NCBI GenBank assembly: GCA_042408785.1
Contig: JBHOQU010000088.1
Location: 1 to 41,756 of the forward strand
Reading direction: 5' to 3'
Source of the DNA: JAUQQI01 sp042408785
GTDB taxonomy: Bacteria > Chloroflexota > Dehalococcoidia > JAUQQI01
Length of the DNA: 41,756 bases
In this document: one piece after another, positions 23,131 through 32,176 of the stretch
Numbering within the stretch: position 1 is the first letter of the stretch
Layout: every line of letters starts with the position of its first letter
Notes under the pieces: generated by a model
Told to the model about the DNA's origin: nothing
What the model saw: the letters and a program-made list of their open reading frames with translations, nothing else
Databases searched by the model: none
Position numbers and translations under genes: made by a program

Positions 23131-24813
23131 ATGACCGGTAGTGACCGGAAGTGGGCTGACCTTCTGGGGCGCAGGCTTTCGCGGCGGACTCTGCTCAAGG
23201 CGGGGGCGGTTTCCGGTTTAGGGCTGAGCCTCTGGGGCTGCGCGCCCCAGGCGGCCCCGTCGGCTCCCCAGGCCCAACAGCAGGAGGGTCCCAGGCGCGG
23301 CGGCACCCTGCGGCTCAACCTCATGACCGAAAATCCGCCGACTTTAGACCCATATCTTAACGTCTCTTACCGGACCAAGATCTTCTCCGGCTTCGTCTAC
23401 AGCCGACTCCTCAAGTTTAAATACGGCCCCGACGTCGGGGCTAATGCCTTCATCCCCGGCGAGCCGGACCTGGCCGAACGGTACGAAATATCCCAGGATG
23501 GAACAACCTGGACGTTTTATCTGCGCAAAAACGCCCGCTGGCACAATAAGCCGCCGCTAAACGGCCGACCTGTCACCGCCCACGACGTGGTCTGGGCCTT
23601 TAACCGCTTTATGAAGGAGTCGGCCGAGCGGAGCGTCTTTGCGCAGGTAACCGACGTAAAGCCTGTCGACGATTACACCGTCCAGTTTAAGTTTGGCCGA
23701 CCCTGGGCCCCATTTTTAACCAACATCTCCTCGTATTTCTTCTGGGTCGTGCCCCGGGAAGTCGTTGAGCAGTACGGGGATGCCAGCAAGGTTGTGGTCG
23801 GCAGCGGGCCCTTTATGTTGGAGAACTTTGAGTCGGGGGTGTCCTTTACCTTCGTGCGCAACCCCGATTACTACGAGGAGGGCCGTCCGTACGTGGACAA
23901 AGTGGTCGGCCTCATTATTCCCGACACCGCCACCGCCATGGCCGCCCTCCGGGCCCGGGAAGTGGACATGGCCGGCGTGAACCCCCAGGACCTCGAGAAC
24001 TTCAAGCAGACCGTCCCCGACGCCAGGATTTACCAGTGGGAATACCTGTACATCCCCTTCATGTACTGGCGGGCTGATAAGCCGCCCTTTAACGACCCGC
24101 GGGTTCGGCAGGCCGTTTCCATGGCCATCGACCGGGATGAGATCCTCAAGGTGGTCTACAACGGGGAGGGCGGCTGGAACAACTTCATCCCCTGGGCCCT
24201 GCGGTCCTGGTGGCTGGACCCGAAAAGCCCGGAGATGGGCCCGGCGGGCAAGTACTTTAAGTACGACCCGCGGGCGGCCCGGGAGCTTTTGGCCGCGGCC
24301 GGCTATCCCAACGGCCTCAAGACCGTGCTCATAAGCACCCCGGGCTACGGGACCGTCTGGGTCCAGTACGTGGAGCTCATCCACGCCCAGCTCAAGCGGG
24401 CCGGCTTCGACGTGGAGCTGAGAATGCAAGAATACTCGGCCTACATCTCCACCACCTTCCTGGGCAAGTTCGAAGAGGGAATGGTCTGGGGCCTTCAGAC
24501 GCAGTTCCAGGAGCCACAGGATTACCTCTTCGGCATGTTTCATTCGAAGGGCAACCGCAACCACGCCCACATCAACGACCCGGTCCTCGACCAGATGATC
24601 GAGAAGCAGGCCGAAACCCTGAACGTGGATGAGCGGCGCAAGCTTATCTTCGAGATCCAGCGCTACATTGCCGACAAGATGTACTATGTGCCCGGCTCCG
24701 TACCCTACGTCTACTGGGCGGTCCATCCCTACGTCGGCGGCTACTATCCTTATTCGACCACCGAATACGGCTACGCCGGGACGATGCTTACGAGGGTCTG
24801 GCTTAACAAATAG
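23131..24813 (+). CDS. ABC transporter substrate-binding lipoprotein, family 5 (dipeptide/oligopeptide/nickel type)
   Basis: A 560-residue exported lipoprotein. The N-terminus combines a Tat motif (LSRRTLLKAG) with a lipobox ending in LWGC. The SBP_bac_5 domain shows the family segment PDLAERYEISQDGTTWTFYLRKNARWHNKPPLNGRPVTAHDVVWAFNR and the FNDPRVRQAVSMAIDRDEIL signature. ATG 23131 is chosen for its GGAGGAGGG site; the frame is open further upstream but without one. The ligand (peptide, sugar or metal chelate) is not decidable. It is first in an operon with two permeases. Confidence 0.93.
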   Translation: MTGSDRKWADLLGRRLSRRTLLKAGAVSGLGLSLWGCAPQAAPSAPQAQQQEGPRRGGTLRLNLMTENPPTLDPYLNVSYRTKIFSGFVYSRLLKFKYGPDVGANAFIPGEPDLAERYEISQDGTTWTFYLRKNARWHNKPPLNGRPVTAHDVVWAFNRFMKESAERSVFAQVTDVKPVDDYTVQFKFGRPWAPFLTNISSYFFWVVPREVVEQYGDASKVVVGSGPFMLENFESGVSFTFVRNPDYYEEGRPYVDKVVGLIIPDTATAMAALRAREVDMAGVNPQDLENFKQTVPDARIYQWEYLYIPFMYWRADKPPFNDPRVRQAVSMAIDRDEILKVVYNGEGGWNNFIPWALRSWWLDPKSPEMGPAGKYFKYDPRAARELLAAAGYPNGLKTVLISTPGYGTVWVQYVELIHAQLKRAGFDVELRMQEYSAYISTTFLGKFEEGMVWGLQTQFQEPQDYLFGMFHSKGNRNHAHINDPVLDQMIEKQAETLNVDERRKLIFEIQRYIADKMYYVPGSVPYVYWAVHPYVGGYYPYSTTEYGYAGTMLTRVWLNK

Positions 24814-24816
24814 CTT

Positions 24817-25761
24817 ATGTCGAGATACATTATCAGGCGGCTCGTCCTGCTGCTGGTCACCCTCTTCGGGGTTTCGGTTTTCGTCTTCGGGCTTATCCGG
24901 CTCCTCCCCGGGGACGCGGTGACCATGCTCTTGCAGGACTACGCCTACGCCGAGAACCTCGACGCCCTGCGGGCCAAGCTCGGCCTCGACCGGCCCGTCT
25001 ATATCCAGTACTGGGAGTGGCTGGGCAGGGTGCTCCGCGGCGACCTGGGCCAGTCCCTCCGGAGCCGCCAGCCCATCGTCGATGAGCTTGCCCGCCGGCT
25101 GCCCATCACCGCCGAGCTGGGCATCCTGGCGATGTTTATCGGCCTGGCCATCTCCATCCCGATTGGGGTGCTTTCGGCCGTGAAGCAGGACACCCTCACC
25201 GACTACGTGGCCCGGGGGGTGGCCGTCGCGGCCCTGGCGGTGCCCGGCTTCTGGCTCGGAACCCTGGTCATCACCTTCCCCTCCATCTGGTTCCGGTGGA
25301 CGCCGCCCCTGCAGTACACGCCCCTGCACGTGGACCCGGTTAAAAACCTGAGCCACGTCATCATTCCGGCCGCAATTTTGGGGATCGGTCTGTCCGGAAC
25401 CCTGATGCGCCTCACCCGGGCCACCATGCTGGAGGTGCTGCGCCAGGACTATATCCGCACGGCCTGGGCCAAGGGGCTGGCCTGGCGGGTGGTGGTCTTC
25501 CGCCACGCCCTCAAAAACGCCCTCATCCCGGTGGTGACGGTCCTGGGCCTGCAGGTTTCGGTGCTGGTGGGCGGCTCGGTGGTAATGGAGCAGATCTTCG
25601 TCATCCCGGGCATGGGCCGCTACCTGCTTGAGGCCATCCAGTACCGGGATTACCCGGTGGTTCAGGCCCTTAACCTGGTCTTTGCGCTGGTTATCCTTCT
25701 AAGCAACCTGACCGTGGACATCGTTTACGCCTATCTGGACCCGAGGATTCAGTATGATTAG
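24817..25761 (+). CDS. ABC transporter permease, DppB type
   Basis: A 314-residue, six-helix permease. The N-terminal MSRYIIRRLVLLLVTLFGVSVFVFGLIRLLPGDAV and the EAA-loop region YIRTAWAKGLAWRVVVFRHALKNALIPVVTVLG are diagnostic of DppB/OppB. The ending VFALVILLSNLTVDIVYAYLDPRIQY is also typical. It follows the binding-protein gene by 3 nt and overlaps the next permease. Confidence 0.95.
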   Translation: MSRYIIRRLVLLLVTLFGVSVFVFGLIRLLPGDAVTMLLQDYAYAENLDALRAKLGLDRPVYIQYWEWLGRVLRGDLGQSLRSRQPIVDELARRLPITAELGILAMFIGLAISIPIGVLSAVKQDTLTDYVARGVAVAALAVPGFWLGTLVITFPSIWFRWTPPLQYTPLHVDPVKNLSHVIIPAAILGIGLSGTLMRLTRATMLEVLRQDYIRTAWAKGLAWRVVVFRHALKNALIPVVTVLGLQVSVLVGGSVVMEQIFVIPGMGRYLLEAIQYRDYPVVQALNLVFALVILLSNLTVDIVYAYLDPRIQYD

Positions 25762-26650
25762 CGGCGCCCGGACATACGATGAGGCGGTACGTCTGCCCGT
25801 AAGGCCCGGCCTTGGGCGGCGGGTGTGGTGGTTTATGCGCCGAAAGCCTTTAGGGGCCTTTGGGGCCGCCATCGTGTTTTTGCTCCTGTTTACGGCGGCC
25901 TTTGCCCCGGTACTGGCCCCCTACTCCTACGAGCAGGGGGATGCGGCCAGGCGCCTTAAGCCCCCCAGCCTCGAGCACCCGCTGGGCACCGACGCCAACG
26001 GCCGGGACATGCTCAGCCGGATAATCTGGGGCGCCCGGGTCTCGGTGACCGTGGGTTTCGGGTCCGTCTTCATCGCCATGGGTCTGGCAACCCTCATCGG
26101 CACGGTCTCGGGCTACTTCGGGGGCAGGCTGGACACGATTATTCAGCGGCTGGTGGATATCTGGATGGCCTTCCCGGCCCTGGTGCTTTTAATAAGCCTG
26201 CTTTCGATGCTGGGTCCCGGCCTCTGGAACGTGGTGATAACCCTGGGGGTCCTGCTGGCGGCCGGGGCCTCCCGGGTGGTGCGCGGCACGGCCCTGAGTG
26301 TGCGCCACAACCTCTACATCGAGGCCGCCCGGTGCGTCGGGTGCACCCACGGCCGAATCTTGCTCCTTTACGTCCTGCCCAACGTGTTTCCGGTGGTTAT
26401 CGTCCTGGCCACGGTGCAGCTCGGGGGCGCCATCCTGGCCGAATCGACCATAAGCTTTCTGGGCTACGGGGTGCCGCCGCCCCACCCGGCCTGGGGCGCG
26501 ATGCTCGGGGGGATCGGCCGGGCGTACATGCACCAGGCCCCCTGGCTTGTGCTGTGGCCGGGCCTGGCCATAAGCCTTACGGTCTTCGGATTTAACATGC
26601 TGGGGGACGCCCTTCGGGACGTGCTCGACCCCCGCCTGCGGGGCCGCTAG
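25754..26650 (+). CDS. ABC transporter permease, DppC type
   Basis: A 298-residue permease with the OppC-type N-terminal domain (FMRRKPLGAFGAAIVFLLLFTAAFAPVLAPY), HPLGTDANGRDMLSRIIWGARVSVTVG and the EAA loop YIEAARCVGCTHGRILLLYVLPN. The C-terminal LGDALRDVLDPRLRGR is standard. No ATPase gene follows; the next gene is another binding protein. Confidence 0.95.
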   Translation: MISGARTYDEAVRLPVRPGLGRRVWWFMRRKPLGAFGAAIVFLLLFTAAFAPVLAPYSYEQGDAARRLKPPSLEHPLGTDANGRDMLSRIIWGARVSVTVGFGSVFIAMGLATLIGTVSGYFGGRLDTIIQRLVDIWMAFPALVLLISLLSMLGPGLWNVVITLGVLLAAGASRVVRGTALSVRHNLYIEAARCVGCTHGRILLLYVLPNVFPVVIVLATVQLGGAILAESTISFLGYGVPPPHPAWGAMLGGIGRAYMHQAPWLVLWPGLAISLTVFGFNMLGDALRDVLDPRLRGR

Positions 26651-26656
26651 GGGGTT

Positions 26657-26685
26657 TTGCCAAAACCGGCCCGCGCGTGTAAAAT
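26657..26685 (+). promoter_or_regulatory. Promoter of the second ABC importer operon
   Basis: TTGCCA (26657-26662), 17-bp spacer, TAAAAT (26680-26685). It starts 7 nt after the first operon ends, giving a leader of about 50 nt that carries AAAGGAGGG before ATG 26741. Confidence 0.75.
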
Positions 26686-26740
26686 TAGGCAGACCGGCAA
26701 ACCGGGTCTGGAGAAAGGAAACCGAAAGGAGGGCAACCTT

Positions 26741-28351
26741 ATGGTATCGTGGGGCATAGAAAACGTTTCCCGACGGGAATTCTTCGGCCTTGCGGGCGTG
26801 GCCCTGGCCGGCGCCGCCCTGGCCGCCTGCGCGCCGGGGCCGAGCGCCCCCCAGCCGGGCGGCCAGCAGCCCACTCAGGCCACCCCCCGGCGGGGCGGCG
26901 TCCTGAAAGTGGCCATTATCGGCGAGCCCCCGGCCCTCGACCCCGGGTTCACCACCGCCACCATCACCCAGAACACCATGTGGCACGTCTTCGAGCCCCT
27001 CCTCACCCGGGACAGCAAGTTTACCCCCATCCCCCACCTGGCCGAAAAGTACGAGGTCAGCTCCGACGGAACCAAGTTTACGTTTTACTTGCGTAAAGGC
27101 GTGCTCTTCCACAACGAGAAAGAGTTCACCGCCGAGGATGCGGTGGCTTCCCTGAAGCGCTGGGCCCAGGTGGCCGGCCGCGGCCGGCAGGTCTTCGCCC
27201 GGGTGGACACCATCCAGGAGAACGACCGCTACACCTTCACCATCAACTTCAAGCAGCCGACGGGCCTGTTGCCGGAGTTCCTGGCCGAGGTCGAGGCGAT
27301 GATGCTCCCCAAGGAGGTGGCCGAGAAGGTCGGCAAGGACCGGCTGCCCGACGAACTTATCATCGGCACCGGGCCCTACAAGATGGTGGAGCACGTCGTC
27401 GACCGCTACATCCGGCTGCAGCGGTTTGAAAAATATGCCGCCCGGGAGGAGCCCCCCAACGGCTACGGGGGCAAGCGGGTGGCCTATTTCGATGAGATCC
27501 GCTTCATCCCGGTGCCCGAGGATTCGGTGCGGGCCGACGGGGTGGGCACCGGTGAGTATCACTTCGCCGAGTCCCTTCAGCCCGACCAGTACCCGAACCT
27601 GCAGGCGAACCCCAATGTAGTGCCCCTGATCGTCAAGCCCTACTACCAGTACGGGCCCCACTTTAACAAAAAGCAGGGGCTTTTTACCGACGTCCGGATG
27701 CGGCGGGCGGTCCTCCTCTCGGTGGACCTGGAGCAGATTATGACGGCCGGGTTCGGCCGCAAGGAATTCTTCCGGCTCGGGCCTGAGATCGCCGCGCCGG
27801 AGACCGCCTTCTACACCGATGTGGGCAAGGAGGTCTACAATAAGCCCGACCCCGAGCGGGCCAGGCAGCTGATGCGGGAGGCCGGCTACGACGGGCGGCC
27901 CATCCGCTGGATGTCCACCAAGGAGTACTTCTACAACTACAACATGGCGTTGTCGTTCAAGGACCAGCTGGAGAAGGTGGGCTTCAAGGTGGACCTGCAG
28001 GTGATGGACTGGGCCACCCTGGTCCGGCGCCGCAGCGATCCCAACGAGTACGACGTCTTCATTACCGGCCACCCCACTTACGTTCACCCCATCCGGCAGG
28101 TTTACCTGGACGGCACCTGGCCGGGCTGGTGGACGCATCCGAAGAAAGACGAGATCGTCTCCCGGATGATGGCCGAAACCGACATCGAAAAGCAAAAACA
28201 GCTCGTTCGGGAGCTCCAGCAGGTCCAATGGGAGGACGTGCCCTGGATCAAGTGCGGGGAGGCCTTCACCCTGCGGGCCATCCGCAAGGAGATCGTAAAC
28301 TACCAGAACCCGACCGACTGGTTCTTCTGGAACTGCGGGTTCGCCTCCTGA
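26741..28351 (+). CDS. ABC transporter substrate-binding lipoprotein, family 5 (second copy type)
   Basis: A 536-residue exported lipoprotein with Tat-like SRREFFGLAG and lipobox LAAC. SBP_bac_5 hallmarks are HLAEKYEVSSDGTKFTFYLRKGVLFHNEKEFTAEDAVASLKRW and VRMRRAVLLSVDLEQIMTAGFG. ATG 26741 is set by AAAGGAGGG 7 nt upstream. Sequence differs greatly from the first binding protein, so different ligands are likely. Confidence 0.93.
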   Translation: MVSWGIENVSRREFFGLAGVALAGAALAACAPGPSAPQPGGQQPTQATPRRGGVLKVAIIGEPPALDPGFTTATITQNTMWHVFEPLLTRDSKFTPIPHLAEKYEVSSDGTKFTFYLRKGVLFHNEKEFTAEDAVASLKRWAQVAGRGRQVFARVDTIQENDRYTFTINFKQPTGLLPEFLAEVEAMMLPKEVAEKVGKDRLPDELIIGTGPYKMVEHVVDRYIRLQRFEKYAAREEPPNGYGGKRVAYFDEIRFIPVPEDSVRADGVGTGEYHFAESLQPDQYPNLQANPNVVPLIVKPYYQYGPHFNKKQGLFTDVRMRRAVLLSVDLEQIMTAGFGRKEFFRLGPEIAAPETAFYTDVGKEVYNKPDPERARQLMREAGYDGRPIRWMSTKEYFYNYNMALSFKDQLEKVGFKVDLQVMDWATLVRRRSDPNEYDVFITGHPTYVHPIRQVYLDGTWPGWWTHPKKDEIVSRMMAETDIEKQKQLVRELQQVQWEDVPWIKCGEAFTLRAIRKEIVNYQNPTDWFFWNCGFAS

Positions 28352-28389
28352 CGGGGGACCCTTCAGACCGTAGTCGGGGCTGAGGGCCG

Positions 28390-29337
28390 GTGCTGGCGTA
28401 CACCATCCGACGCCTGATCCTGACCGTGCCGGTTATGCTGGTGGTCTCGACCACCGTATTTTTGCTCCTTTACCTGACGCCAGGGGACCCCGTCGGGGTT
28501 ATCCTCGGGCCCGAGGCCACCGAACAGCAGAAGGCGGAACTTCGGGCTCGCCTCGGCCTGGACCAGCCGGCCCACGTCCAGCTGGTCAACTGGTACTTGC
28601 GGCTTTTGCAAGGCGACCTGGGCACATCCATCTTTTTAAACAAGCCCGTCACCCAGGCCTTTATCGAACGCATCGAGCCGACGGGAATGCTCACCCTGCT
28701 GGCGATGACCTTCGCCGTCGGCATCGGCCTCCCGGCCGGCATCGTTGCGGCTAAGCTGCGTGGCTCCTGGTTCGACCTGGCGGCGATGCTGGTGGCCATT
28801 GCCGGGGTCTCAATGCCCACCTTCTGGGTGGGCCTGAACCTGATCTTTATCTTCGGGGTAACCCTTAACTGGCTGCCGGTAGCCGGATACCAGCCCCTTT
28901 CGGCCGGGATCTGGGAGAATATCCGCTACCTGCTGATGCCGGCCTTCACCCTGGGCTTCGCCCAGTCGGCCCTGCTGGCCCGGATAACCCGCTCGATGAT
29001 GCTGGAGGTCCTTTCCCAGGACTACATCCGGACGGCCCGGGCGAAGGGGCTGGCGGAGCTGGCGGTGGTGCTTCGGCACGCCCTCCGCAACGCCATGATC
29101 CCGGTGATAACCGTCATCGGCCTGAGCTTTGCCATCCTGCTGGGGGGCGCCGTCATCACCGAGCAGGTTTTCAATATTCCTGGGGTCGGCCGGCTCCTGG
29201 TCCAGGCCGTAACCCGCCGGGATTATCCCCTGGTTCAGGGCATCGTCCTCATCATCGCGGCCGTTTACGTTATCATAAACCTGATGGTGGACCTTATCTA
29301 CGCCTACCTCGACCCGAGGATCCGCCACCGTGACTAG
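28390..29337 (+). CDS. ABC transporter permease, DppB type (second operon)
   Basis: A 315-residue permease beginning MLAYTIRRLILTVPVMLVVSTTVFLLLYLTPGDPV, with the EAA loop YIRTARAKGLAELAVVLRHALRNAMIPVITVIGL and ending VDLIYAYLDPRIRHRD. GTG start with only a weak site. It overlaps the following dppC-type gene by 8 nt. Confidence 0.94.
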   Translation: MLAYTIRRLILTVPVMLVVSTTVFLLLYLTPGDPVGVILGPEATEQQKAELRARLGLDQPAHVQLVNWYLRLLQGDLGTSIFLNKPVTQAFIERIEPTGMLTLLAMTFAVGIGLPAGIVAAKLRGSWFDLAAMLVAIAGVSMPTFWVGLNLIFIFGVTLNWLPVAGYQPLSAGIWENIRYLLMPAFTLGFAQSALLARITRSMMLEVLSQDYIRTARAKGLAELAVVLRHALRNAMIPVITVIGLSFAILLGGAVITEQVFNIPGVGRLLVQAVTRRDYPLVQGIVLIIAAVYVIINLMVDLIYAYLDPRIRHRD

Positions 29338-30223
29338 CCCTTCGCCCGTCGTCGCCGCCCCGGCTGAGGTCGTCCGGCCCCGGCCGGCCCTTGCCCGGCG
29401 GCTGAGCCGGATCGCCAGCCGGTATAAAGGGGTGCCCATCGGCGGAACCCTGCTCCTTTTCCTGGTCGTCATCGCCGTAGCCGCCCCCATCATCGCCCCC
29501 CACGACCCGCAGGCCCTCAACCCGGCCGGCCGCCTTCAGCCTCCCGGCGGCCCCTACCCCTTCGGCACCGACAACTTCGGGCGGGACGTCTTCAGCCGAG
29601 CCGTCTGGGGGGCCCGCCTCTCCCTGGAAGTCGGCTTCCTGGTGGCCCTCTGCACCGTCATCGCCGGGACCCTCATCGGCCTTACGGCCGGCTACTTCCG
29701 GCGGCTGGACACGGCTATCATGCGCATTATGGACAGCATGATGGCCTTCCCGGGCATCGTCCTGGCCATCGGCCTCATGGCCGCCCTGGGCCCGAGCAAA
29801 TACAACGTGGTCCTGGCCCTCACGGTGGTGGATACCCCGAGGCTTGCCCGTCTCGTTCGAAGTGTGGTGCTCACCCTGCGGGAGATGCAGTTCGTGGAGG
29901 CGGCGGTGGCCCTTGGGGTTTCGAACCTGCGGGTTGTAGCCGTCCACATCCTGCCCAACTGCCTTTCGCCCATCATCGTTCAGGGGACGTTTATCTTCGC
30001 CTCGGCGGTGCTGGGGGAGGCCTCCCTCTCGTTCCTGGGGGCCGGAACGCCCCCCTACATTCCGAGCTGGGGCAACATGCTGGCCGAGGCCCGGGGCTAC
30101 CTGCGGGATGCCCCCTGGATGATGCTCTTCCCCGGCCTGGCCCTGACCCTGGCGGTGCTGGCCCTTAACCTCCTGGGCGACGGGGTCCGGGACCTGCTGG
30201 ACCCCCGCCTGCGCAACCTTTAA
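29330..30223 (+). CDS. ABC transporter permease, DppC type (second operon)
   Basis: A 297-residue permease. YPFGTDNFGRDVFSRAVWGARLSLEVGFLVALC, the EAA loop FVEAAVALGVSNLRVVAVHILPNCLSPIIV and the ending LGDGVRDLLDPRLRNL are visible. GTG start inside the previous gene. No ATPase gene follows here either. Confidence 0.94.
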   Translation: MTSPSPVVAAPAEVVRPRPALARRLSRIASRYKGVPIGGTLLLFLVVIAVAAPIIAPHDPQALNPAGRLQPPGGPYPFGTDNFGRDVFSRAVWGARLSLEVGFLVALCTVIAGTLIGLTAGYFRRLDTAIMRIMDSMMAFPGIVLAIGLMAALGPSKYNVVLALTVVDTPRLARLVRSVVLTLREMQFVEAAVALGVSNLRVVAVHILPNCLSPIIVQGTFIFASAVLGEASLSFLGAGTPPYIPSWGNMLAEARGYLRDAPWMMLFPGLALTLAVLALNLLGDGVRDLLDPRLRNL

Positions 30224-30274
30224 AGCGGTCGCCCCCCACCGGGCCGGCCGGGCCCTCTTCCAACGGCCGGCCGA

Positions 30275-30280
30275 TATAAT
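30275..30280 (+). promoter_or_regulatory. -10 box just before the kinase gene
   Basis: TATAAT ends 12 nt before the GTG start at 30293, predicting a 5' leader of about 5-7 nt without a ribosome site, i.e. nearly leaderless. No convincing -35. Confidence 0.55.
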
Positions 30281-30292
30281 TTAAAGGCGACC

Positions 30293-32176
30293 GTGGAATG
30301 CCCGTTCTGCTTCAGCCCACTGCCCGACGGCGTCAGGGTTTGCCCCGCCTGCGGCGCCTACGTTGGCAGCAACCTCCAGGCCCTCCCCGGCGGCCACTCC
30401 CTTCACGACGGCTGCTACACCATCGAGCGGGTCCTCGGCCGGGGCGGCTTCGGCATAACCTACCGGGCCGTTCACAACCGGCTGCTGATGGGGGTGGCCA
30501 TCAAAGAGCTCTTTCCGGAGGGGTCGACCCGGCAGGAAGACGGCTTCATCGTGCCCCCGGCCGGCCTCGGCCGGGACGGGCTGGCCGAAGCCAAGGAGAA
30601 GTTTTTAGAGGAAGCCCGAACCCTCGCCCAGTTCAACCACCCCGGCATCGTCCGGGTTATTGACGTCTTCGAAGAGAACAACACCGCCTACCTGGTCATG
30701 GAATACCTGTGGGGCGAAACCCTGGCCCGCCGCATCCTCCGCCAGGGCCGGCTCCCCGTTGACGAGGCGGAAGAGGTCGCCCGGAAAGCGGCGGCCGCCC
30801 TGGGGGTGGTGCACGCCGCCGGCCTGCTTCACCGGGATATAAAGCCGGAGAATATCTTTCTTACCGGCGACGGCCGGGTGGTGCTCATCGACTTCGGGTC
30901 AGCCCGGGCATTCGTGCAGGGGGCCACGGCCAGGTACACCCGGGTGGTGACCCCCGGCTACGCCGCCCCGGAACAGTACGCCTCCCAGGCCCGGGTCGGT
31001 CCCCCGACGGATATCTACGGCCTGGGCGCAACCCTCTACCATGCCCTCACCGGCAGCCCACCCCCGCCGGCCACCGACCGGCTCCTGGGGGAGGCCCTTC
31101 CGCCCCTTCCGGAGTGGGTTCCGCCGAACATGCGGCTGGCCGTCGAGCGAGCCCTGGCCCTCGACGCCGCCGAGCGGCCCCAGACCGTGGCCGAGTTCCT
31201 GGCCCTCCTGGACGCCCGCCCCGGCCCGGAATGGGCGGTGCCCCTGCCGGGCCGGCCGCGGCGGCCGCGGCCGGCCACCAGCCCCAGCACCCTCCAGCTC
31301 AAGCCCGCGGGGGCGATTTCGCCCCACATCGGGGCGGTGGCCGACCTGGCCTTCAGCCCGGACGGCGCCTTGCTCGCCTCAGCCTCGGCCGACAAGACAG
31401 TCGCCGTCTACGACCTGGGGGCGGGAACGCTCCGGCTCATGCTTCAAGGCCATTCGGCCGGTGTGAACGCGGTGAGCTTCGCCCCGGACGGACAGCTTCT
31501 GGCCTCCGGCTCATGGGACCGGACGGTCCGCCTCTGGTCCCTGGCCAGCGGCAAGCGGGTCGGGATGCTCCTCGGCCACGAGGAGGGCGTCTACAGCCTC
31601 GCGTTCTCTCCTGACGGCCTGCTCCTGGCCTCGGCCGGATTCGATAAGGCGGTCCGTCTCTGGGCCGTGGCCGGGCGCAACCTGCTGCGCCGCCTGCGGG
31701 GCCACACCGACGCCGTCCTGGCGGTAGCCTTCTCCCCCGACGGGACCTTGGTGGCCAGCGGCAGCATGGACGGTACCCTCCGCCTCTGGCGGCCGGCCGA
31801 CGGCGAAGGGGTGGGGGCCGTCCGGGCTCACCAGTGGGTGATGGCGGTGGAGTTCGACCCTACCGGCGAGCTTCTGGCCACCTCCGGGGCCGACGGGCTC
31901 GTTAAACTTTGGCGGCTTCCGGACCTCACCCTGCTGGGGGTCCTTAAGGGCCACCGGGACAGCGTTCAGGCCGTGGCCTTCGCCCCCGACGGCAGTCTGC
32001 TGGCCTCGGCCGCCAAGGACCGTACGGTCTGCCTCTGGCGGCTGGCCGACCGGGCCCTGCTCCAGGTCCTTGAGGACCACCCCGAGCGGGTTCAGGCCGT
32101 GGCCTTCGCCCCCGACGGCCGCCTGCTGGCCTGCGGCCTGGCCGATGGGTCGGTCTGGTTCTGGAACCTGGGTTAG
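30293..32176 (+). CDS. Zn-ribbon / Ser-Thr protein kinase / WD40 repeat protein
   Basis: A 627-residue protein with three parts. (1) An N-terminal zinc ribbon, CPFC (C3, C6) and CPAC (C17, C20). (2) A Hanks-type kinase at about residues 42-300, with glycine loop GRGGFGITYRA, VAIKELF lysine, catalytic HRDIKPENI, metal-binding IDFGSAR and APEQY. (3) After a Pro/Arg-rich linker, seven WD40 repeats (about 335-627), each like HTDAVLAVAFSPDGTLVASGSMDGTLRLW. No membrane segment is seen, so it is cytosolic. It probably phosphorylates partners held by the propeller; targets are unknown. It lies alone after the second ABC operon and ends convergent with an SDR gene (4-nt overlap). Confidence 0.95.
   Translation: MECPFCFSPLPDGVRVCPACGAYVGSNLQALPGGHSLHDGCYTIERVLGRGGFGITYRAVHNRLLMGVAIKELFPEGSTRQEDGFIVPPAGLGRDGLAEAKEKFLEEARTLAQFNHPGIVRVIDVFEENNTAYLVMEYLWGETLARRILRQGRLPVDEAEEVARKAAAALGVVHAAGLLHRDIKPENIFLTGDGRVVLIDFGSARAFVQGATARYTRVVTPGYAAPEQYASQARVGPPTDIYGLGATLYHALTGSPPPPATDRLLGEALPPLPEWVPPNMRLAVERALALDAAERPQTVAEFLALLDARPGPEWAVPLPGRPRRPRPATSPSTLQLKPAGAISPHIGAVADLAFSPDGALLASASADKTVAVYDLGAGTLRLMLQGHSAGVNAVSFAPDGQLLASGSWDRTVRLWSLASGKRVGMLLGHEEGVYSLAFSPDGLLLASAGFDKAVRLWAVAGRNLLRRLRGHTDAVLAVAFSPDGTLVASGSMDGTLRLWRPADGEGVGAVRAHQWVMAVEFDPTGELLATSGADGLVKLWRLPDLTLLGVLKGHRDSVQAVAFAPDGSLLASAAKDRTVCLWRLADRALLQVLEDHPERVQAVAFAPDGRLLACGLADGSVWFWNLG

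Noticed and set aside
23716..25506. A 596-codon minus-strand frame opposite the first importer genes
   Set aside because: Same reason: the plus strand encodes clear SBP and DppB-type proteins with promoters and ribosome sites.
26189..28228. A 679-codon open frame on the minus strand opposite the second binding protein and dppC-type gene
   Set aside because: It is the antisense shadow of two well-supported genes in G+C-rich DNA; its translation is low-complexity and matches no family.
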